Shown piece by piece: positions 6,465-10,700 of a stretch of 10,700 nt of DNA (its first letter is position 1; every line of letters begins with the position of its first letter). The stretch is from positions 1-10,700 of the forward strand of contig JAHEDF010000091.1 of NCBI GenBank assembly GCA_024641365.1, given 5' to 3'. Both the position numbers and the translations under genes were made by a program. Source of the DNA: Planctomycetota bacterium (GTDB taxonomy: Bacteria > Planctomycetota > UBA11346). The notes under the pieces were generated by a model that did not search any database, was not told the origin of the DNA, and worked only from the letters and a program-made list of their open reading frames with translations.

Positions 6465-8099
6465 ATGCGCGCCATGCTCAAACACAAAATACTTAGTCTA
6501 TTCGGTATTCTCTACCTTATCTTGGCAAGCAACCTCTCTGGCGCGGATATAAGCAATACTGTTGTTGCTGACGATAGTCTTGTGCCAATAAAAGCCGCAC
6601 CGGTAATAGTGTGGAATCGTGAAATTACACGATTCCGCATGGGGTGGGGGAATTATAATACCCAAGAACGCGCTGAACACGCAGCCGCTCGCATCGCTCA
6701 TTTAGACGAAGCTCTTTTGCTTGAAAAAATTACCGCTAAGTCAGCTCAAATAGATGGTTTTACAGGCTATATGTTTTATGTCGGTGGAGAATTATTATTT
6801 GGCTTGGCCACCCAAGATATGACTACTGAAGAAGCAAAAAACATGGAGGAAACTGCTGCGAAAACTGTTACCCGGATCAAAGAAGTTTTCGATGCTCGTC
6901 TAGCACAACGGCGACCTGATGTAATATTACATGGAACAGCTTGGATTATCGCCGCAACTCTGCTAACAGCTCTATTTCTCTTTATAATAAATATCGGACA
7001 TCGACACATACAGAATTCAATTAGGCAAGCAAAGTTAAACCTACCAAGAGTCGGCGGATTTGATTTAAATCCAATTTTCCGTTGGTTTCTTAGCACCATT
7101 ATACGGTTACCATTTTGGTCCTTTGTAGGCTTTTGCTTATTTACCTGGCTGACATTTACCCTGTCGCAATTTCCTTACACACGACCATTAGCTGATGGCC
7201 TGCACGGGTGGTTACTCACGTTTGTTTATAATATTTTACTGAGTTTTACCCATGCATTGCCAGGCCTGTTAATGGTCTTCATCATATTTATTGGCACTCG
7301 TATTGTCATTCGTGCCATGGATGCCTTTTTTCGAGGCGTCGAACATGGCACCATACTATTACACTGGATGCAGCCAGAAACAGCTAAAGCCACACGTCGC
7401 ATGGCAAGTATTATGACTTGGCTATTTGCTATAACGGTTGCCTATCCCTATATTCCCGGTTCGAGCAGTGATGCATTTAAGGGTGTTAGCGTGTTTGCCG
7501 GTTTACTTTTGACACTCGGAAGTGCGGGCATGGTTAATCAAGTAATGAGCGGCTTGGTCGTGGTGTATGCACGCATGATGAGGCCAGGCGATATAATTAA
7601 AGTAGGTGATGTTGTCGGTGAAGTGCTCGAATTAGGCTTTTTATCAACGAAAGTGCGCACCAGTGTTGGCCATGAAATTAGTATGCCAAATGCCCTATTA
7701 GTCGGTACATCTGTTTCAAATTATTCACGCTTCAAAAGCGATGTTGGTCCCGTCATTCACACAACAGTTACTATTGGCTATGACACGCCTTGGCGACAAG
7801 TACATGCTTTATTGAAAATGGCCGCTAGCCGTACGGACGGAGTTAATCACCAAGAAACACCGCTCATAATTCAAACCGCATTATCAGATTGGTATGTTAC
7901 TTATGAAATTCGCTGCGTCATCTATGCTGTTGAAAAACGCATTATCATTTTATCAAATTTACATGCCGCTATTCAAGATACCTTTAATGAATATGGCGTG
8001 CAAATTATGTCGCCAAATTTCGTGGCGCAGCCCGAAAAGTCTGTTGTAGTTCCTAAAGATAGTTTTTACTTATCGCCTGCGGCCCCAAAGCCCGAATAA
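6465..8099 (+). CDS. MscS-family mechanosensitive ion channel with N-terminal soluble domain
   Basis: This 544-residue inner-membrane channel of the small-conductance mechanosensitive family releases solutes when membrane tension rises. Residues 4-24 look like a signal peptide. Residues 45-150 form a soluble, probably periplasmic domain of the kind seen in some larger MscS relatives (NREITRFRMGWG, ERAEHAAARIAHL). Membrane helices follow at about 157-177, 214-234, 264-284 and 312-330, then the pore helix at 340-369 (FAGLLLTLGSAGMVNQVMSG). The beta domain (RPGDIIKVGDVVGEV, 373-387) and the alpha/beta C-terminal domain complete the family core. It is nearly twice the length of classical MscS. 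The start is ATG 6465; ATG 6474 is also possible. Neither has a clear Shine-Dalgarno sequence. The N-terminal half uses more ATA isoleucine codons than the neighbouring genes. It is monocistronic by appearance and converges with the sigma gene 31 nt away. Confidence 0.93.
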   Translation: MRAMLKHKILSLFGILYLILASNLSGADISNTVVADDSLVPIKAAPVIVWNREITRFRMGWGNYNTQERAEHAAARIAHLDEALLLEKITAKSAQIDGFTGYMFYVGGELLFGLATQDMTTEEAKNMEETAAKTVTRIKEVFDARLAQRRPDVILHGTAWIIAATLLTALFLFIINIGHRHIQNSIRQAKLNLPRVGGFDLNPIFRWFLSTIIRLPFWSFVGFCLFTWLTFTLSQFPYTRPLADGLHGWLLTFVYNILLSFTHALPGLLMVFIIFIGTRIVIRAMDAFFRGVEHGTILLHWMQPETAKATRRMASIMTWLFAITVAYPYIPGSSSDAFKGVSVFAGLLLTLGSAGMVNQVMSGLVVVYARMMRPGDIIKVGDVVGEVLELGFLSTKVRTSVGHEISMPNALLVGTSVSNYSRFKSDVGPVIHTTVTIGYDTPWRQVHALLKMAASRTDGVNHQETPLIIQTALSDWYVTYEIRCVIYAVEKRIIILSNLHAAIQDTFNEYGVQIMSPNFVAQPEKSVVVPKDSFYLSPAAPKPE

Positions 8100-8130
8100 T
8101 ATTTTTGGGAAATTAAACGTAGGAACTTGA

Positions 8131-8850
8131 TTATTGTCGCAACGCGCCCAATAAAACTTCACATGCTGCGGTACCATCTTCTTGCAAACTAATTTCACCT
8201 GCTTGGCGCAAACGGTCAGCGATAGCCTTTTGTAAATACGTACGACCGCGCGCTAAGCGACGATGGCAGGTTGCGAGCGGAATAGCTAATTCTGCACTGA
8301 TGTCGCGTAAATTACGACCCTCTACTAAATTGGCTTTGACAATAACGGCGACTTCTGGTTCCAAGGTGCCATCGGCTGCCCACGCAGACAAATCGCGCCA
8401 CGCTAAAGTAATTAATGATTCCGCCCAGGCACGATCCATCGCTTGCTGTAAATCATCGGTTGGTCTATTGGCAACGGCTAAGGCTTCAGCGACGGTGGTT
8501 TCGCCGTCTTCGCCCATGTTGGCATTCATTTCACGATTATGCTGTTGGCGACGCATAGCATTACGCGCGGCATTATAAGCCAAGGTCATAATAAAATAAC
8601 GGAAACGGCTGGCTTGACCGTCGGCAATTTCGCCGGGATGGGCACGCGCTAATAAATCCGGGTGTTCCATCAAATAAATTAATACTTCTTGAATGACATC
8701 ATCGACACGCGCTGCCATGGCGTCGCTGACAAATTTGCCACGTAAATAACGACCGATCGGATCAGCATATAATTCAAGTACGACAGCGACTTGATCTGGC
8801 TGTTCTGCTAGGCGTCCGATTAATGACCAGCGTGTTTCCGGAAATTCCAT
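8131..8850 (-). CDS. ECF-type RNA polymerase sigma factor
   Basis: This 239-residue protein fits an extracytoplasmic-function sigma factor with regions 2 and 4 only. The opening FPETRWSLIGRL is characteristic of an ECF group common in PVC bacteria. Sigma region 2 covers about 22-105, with DVIQEVLIYL (51-60) and the aromatic-rich SRFRYFIMTLAYNAARN (81-97). A linker follows. Region 4 (about 140-212) contains the helix-turn-helix LRDISAELAIPLATCHRRLARGR, which would contact the -35 element. About 30 residues follow region 4. No anti-sigma gene with a membrane helix and zinc motif is adjacent; ECFs of this style are often linked to Ser/Thr kinases, and one lies 2.5 kb away. It follows the hydrolase gene by 51 nt on the same strand, so the two may be co-transcribed. 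No Shine-Dalgarno sequence is visible. The target genes are unknown. Confidence 0.9.
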   Translation of the reverse strand: MEFPETRWSLIGRLAEQPDQVAVVLELYADPIGRYLRGKFVSDAMAARVDDVIQEVLIYLMEHPDLLARAHPGEIADGQASRFRYFIMTLAYNAARNAMRRQQHNREMNANMGEDGETTVAEALAVANRPTDDLQQAMDRAWAESLITLAWRDLSAWAADGTLEPEVAVIVKANLVEGRNLRDISAELAIPLATCHRRLARGRTYLQKAIADRLRQAGEISLQEDGTAACEVLLGALRQ

Positions 8851-8901
8851 ATGAACTATGTAGAGCAGTTTAAATCAATGAAAAGAGACGGTTTACCATC
8901 G

Positions 8902-9933
8902 CTATTTGACTGTACCAATCTCTTCCATGCCCATAAATGTACTAAGTGGCGCATCACCCAAAGAAATAACATTATTATGGTCGCCGTCTGGGATTACGAC
9001 GAATTCAATAGCGCTGTCTAATTTGGCTAAGTCTTGGCCCATGGTGACTGGTATAAAGGGGTCTTGTTGACCATGCATAATCATGGTTGCCGGCAAACCT
9101 GCTGCTATAATTTCTTTCAGACGTGCCACATTGTCGAAACGATGCGTTAAAAGCTCACATAGCGGCCATCCTACCTGACGTTTGGCCATGGCTTTCATCG
9201 TGGTAAAAGGAGAAATTAAAATCATGCGCTGCACTGGATTTTTTACTGTATATTGCAAAGCCGCTGCGGCACCAAGTGAGTGTCCAAGTACGTGTATCGG
9301 AACGTCTTGTTTAATATGCTCCTTCAGTAAATTCATGGCTTGTTCGGAGCTATTCAAAATAGATGCCGGTGATGGTTTCCCTGGATGTGCGCCATAACTG
9401 GGATAATCAATTAGCACATAACCAGCTCCAGCAATTTTATGACTATTTGTAAAAGATACCCAGTCTAATGCTGTATCTGCATTACCAACAAAAATAACCC
9501 ATATTAATTTCAGCGCTTCATTGTTATGCGGTGGACAATAAAATCCCACAATCTTTTGCTGTGCTGCTGTCGCGTCTGTGCTTCGCAGTGTGATAATTTC
9601 ATTTTGTGATTGCGATACTTCTTGTAATTGCTCTGTTGTATAGGTTCGCGAAAGATAGATCATTGATGATTGACGGAAAAATAATACCAGCGCAAAAAAG
9701 ACAAATGCTGCGATAACCGTTCCAACAAAAATAATCATAAGCCGACGTACTCGCTTGCCCCACGACTGCGAACCATGAGACCCTGGTTGTCCAGCGAGTG
9801 GCGGTGATTGCATAAACCCAGGTCGTAGGCGAACGCTGACAAATGAAAAGCGTCCACGGTAAAACTTAGGCTCGTCTGTGCTCGCTCCTAGTAGTGCATT
9901 ATGCGCAAAAATTGCTTTATTTATACGGCTCAT
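8902..9933 (-). CDS. Membrane-anchored alpha/beta hydrolase (Bem46/ABHD-like)
   Basis: This is an alpha/beta-fold hydrolase of 343 residues from the longest start. The nucleophile elbow is GHSLG with S219, and the acid and base are probably D291 (HGQQDPFIP) and H319 (PDGDHNN). A YPSYGAHPGKPS segment (177-188) is typical of the Bem46/ABHD13-like branch. One hydrophobic helix (about 66-86), preceded by basic residues (GKRVRRL), would anchor the protein with the catalytic domain outside the cytoplasm. The start is uncertain: Met1 (9933), Met41 (9813) and Met66 (9738) are all in frame. Residues 1-40 show no recognisable domain and may not be translated. A partial GAAGAG lies only 3 nt before Met1. 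The substrate is unknown; an ester or acyl group is the family expectation. It precedes the sigma gene by 51 nt and is divergent from purH. Confidence 0.87.
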   Translation of the reverse strand: MSRINKAIFAHNALLGASTDEPKFYRGRFSFVSVRLRPGFMQSPPLAGQPGSHGSQSWGKRVRRLMIIFVGTVIAAFVFFALVLFFRQSSMIYLSRTYTTEQLQEVSQSQNEIITLRSTDATAAQQKIVGFYCPPHNNEALKLIWVIFVGNADTALDWVSFTNSHKIAGAGYVLIDYPSYGAHPGKPSPASILNSSEQAMNLLKEHIKQDVPIHVLGHSLGAAAALQYTVKNPVQRMILISPFTTMKAMAKRQVGWPLCELLTHRFDNVARLKEIIAAGLPATMIMHGQQDPFIPVTMGQDLAKLDSAIEFVVIPDGDHNNVISLGDAPLSTFMGMEEIGTVK

Positions 9934-9968
9934 GCGCTCTTCAGTGATCTATTGGGAAGTAGCACTTG

Positions 9969-10003
9969 CCCCTGCCGTAATCGTTTAGACCCTCGCCCCT
10001 CCC
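9969..10003 (-). other. G-rich runs on the minus strand between purH and the hydrolase
   Basis: The + strand has four C-runs: 9969-9972, 9990-9992, 9996-9999 and 10001-10003. On the minus strand this gives GGGAGGGGCGAGGG plus a fourth run 17 nt further on. Three closely spaced G-runs plus a distant one could form an imperfect quadruplex in the divergent promoter region. The sequence is certain; the structure is inference. Confidence 0.35.
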
Positions 10004-10013
10004 TCACGTTTCT

Positions 10014-10017
10014 GGAG
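10014..10017 (+). promoter_or_regulatory. Shine-Dalgarno sequence of purH
   Basis: GGAG ends 8 nt before the ATG at 10026, which supports that start. It is the only clear ribosome-binding site of this type in the window. Confidence 0.7.
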
Positions 10018-10025
10018 CCAACCTC

Positions 10026-10700
10026 ATGCCCATCCGTCGCGCGTTATTGTCTGTTTTTGATAAAACAGGAGTCGTTGATTTTGCGACGGCGCTGCACCAA
10101 CGCGGCGTGCAATTATTATCAACTGGCGGCACTTACCAGGCGATTAAAGCCGCTGGCTTACCAGTTGTTGAAGTTGCAGAACACACAGGGTTTCCAGAAA
10201 TGATGGATGGCCGCGTAAAAACCCTGCATCCAAAAATTCATGGTGGGCTTTTGGCAAACCGCGCCGTCGATGCGCACCTCGCTTCTGCTAAAGAACATGG
10301 CATTGATTTAATTGATATGGTGGTGGTTAATTTATATCCATTTGAAGCGACGGCCGATAATCCTGCTTCTACCACGGCTGATAAAATTGAAAAAATTGAT
10401 ATTGGTGGACCATCGATGTTGCGTTCAGCGGCAAAAAATCATGCGTCGGTCACAGTTCTGGTTGACCCCGCCGACTACGCTCGCTGCTTATCAGAAATGG
10501 ATACCAACAACGGCGACACAACCTTGGCATTCCGCCAACGCTGTGCGCGTACCGTGTTTCGCACCACCGCGCGCTATGATGCTTTAATTGCAGATGAATT
10601 AACCCGTATTGCCAAATTTCCTGCTGATGAAGCATTCCCTACTGAAAATGCCTTACCAGTTAAAAAAATTATGGCTTTGCGTTATGGCGAAAATCCACAT
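10026..10700 (+). CDS. purH: Bifunctional AICAR transformylase/IMP cyclohydrolase PurH, 3'-truncated by window edge
   Basis: PurH carries out the last two steps of de novo purine synthesis: formylation of AICAR with 10-formyl-tetrahydrofolate, then ring closure to IMP, in the cytoplasm. The 225 codons present run open to the window edge; the full enzyme is usually a little over 500 residues. The N-terminal IMP cyclohydrolase domain is complete, with LLSVFDKTG (7-15), the STGGT loop, the stretch FPEMMDGRVKTLHPKIHGG, VNLYPFEA, and IDIGGPSMLRSAAKNH. The last visible residues, LRYGENPH, are the conserved start of the transformylase domain. The start at ATG 10026 (MPIRRALLSVFDKTG) has a GGAG 8 nt upstream and matches the usual N-terminus. 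It is divergent from the hydrolase gene, with 92 nt between them if the longest hydrolase start is used. No frameshift or missing motif is seen. Confidence 0.96.
   Translation, partial: MPIRRALLSVFDKTGVVDFATALHQRGVQLLSTGGTYQAIKAAGLPVVEVAEHTGFPEMMDGRVKTLHPKIHGGLLANRAVDAHLASAKEHGIDLIDMVVVNLYPFEATADNPASTTADKIEKIDIGGPSMLRSAAKNHASVTVLVDPADYARCLSEMDTNNGDTTLAFRQRCARTVFRTTARYDALIADELTRIAKFPADEAFPTENALPVKKIMALRYGENPH

Noticed and set aside
6293..6487. Minus-strand ORF of 64 codons overlapping the mscS start
   Set aside because: There is no ribosome-binding site or domain, and it overlaps the 5' end of a clearly real gene.
8100..8130. Bidirectional terminator between the convergent mscS and sigma genes
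   Set aside because: The 31-nt gap has no inverted repeat.
9901..10203. Plus-strand ORF of 100 codons overlapping the hydrolase and purH starts
   Set aside because: It is out of frame with purH, which has all its conserved motifs in the other frame, and its own translation resembles nothing known.

Overview
The window is a 10.7 kb piece of a bacterial chromosome of roughly balanced base composition (judged by eye), with heavy use of TTA for leucine. The best clues to the host are two regulators. One is an ECF sigma factor beginning FPETRWSLI. The other is a transmembrane Ser/Thr kinase with DWG in place of DFG. Both are typical of the Planctomycetes-Verrucomicrobia-Lentisphaerae (PVC) group. 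A PVC-type host is therefore an inference from protein style, not a proven assignment. Most genes lack a clear Shine-Dalgarno sequence; purH is the exception.

Left part (1-5663, all + strand): the 3' part of a D-isomer-specific 2-hydroxyacid dehydrogenase gene, a small heavy-metal-associated (HMA) protein, a P1B-type Cu(+)-exporting ATPase (CopA), and a 773-residue membrane-spanning Ser/Thr kinase. Gaps are 39, 3 and 6 nt. The HMA protein, CopA and the kinase look like one transcription unit that combines copper binding and export with a signalling kinase. The HMA ORF and copA share a reading frame and are separated only by TAA-TTT before copA's ATG. They therefore look like a split two-HMA copper ATPase, or one that could be joined by readthrough.

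Centre (5664-6464): about 800 nt without a credible gene. It holds an unusual element of about 270 nt (5773-6042) built of three nearly concentric inverted repeats. The outer pair matches at 27 of 28 positions, the middle pair is a perfect 22 nt, and the core is a 10-bp hairpin. Degenerate copies of the arms lie just to its right. This looks like a MITE/REP-like non-autonomous element or a long folded RNA, and it is the most striking non-coding signal here. A short tandem repeat (6288-6312) and a hairpin next to a start codon (6442-6459) follow.

Right part: a MscS-family mechanosensitive channel with a soluble N-terminal domain (+, 6465-8099) faces a minus-strand pair: a membrane-anchored alpha/beta hydrolase (8902-9933) followed by the ECF sigma factor (8131-8850). 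No classical anti-sigma gene is visible beside the sigma gene. Divergent from the hydrolase, and cut by the window's right edge, is purH (10026-10700), the bifunctional last enzyme of de novo IMP synthesis. The spacer between them carries C-rich runs (G-rich on the minus strand).

No tRNA, rRNA, CRISPR array, transposase or phage gene was recognised.
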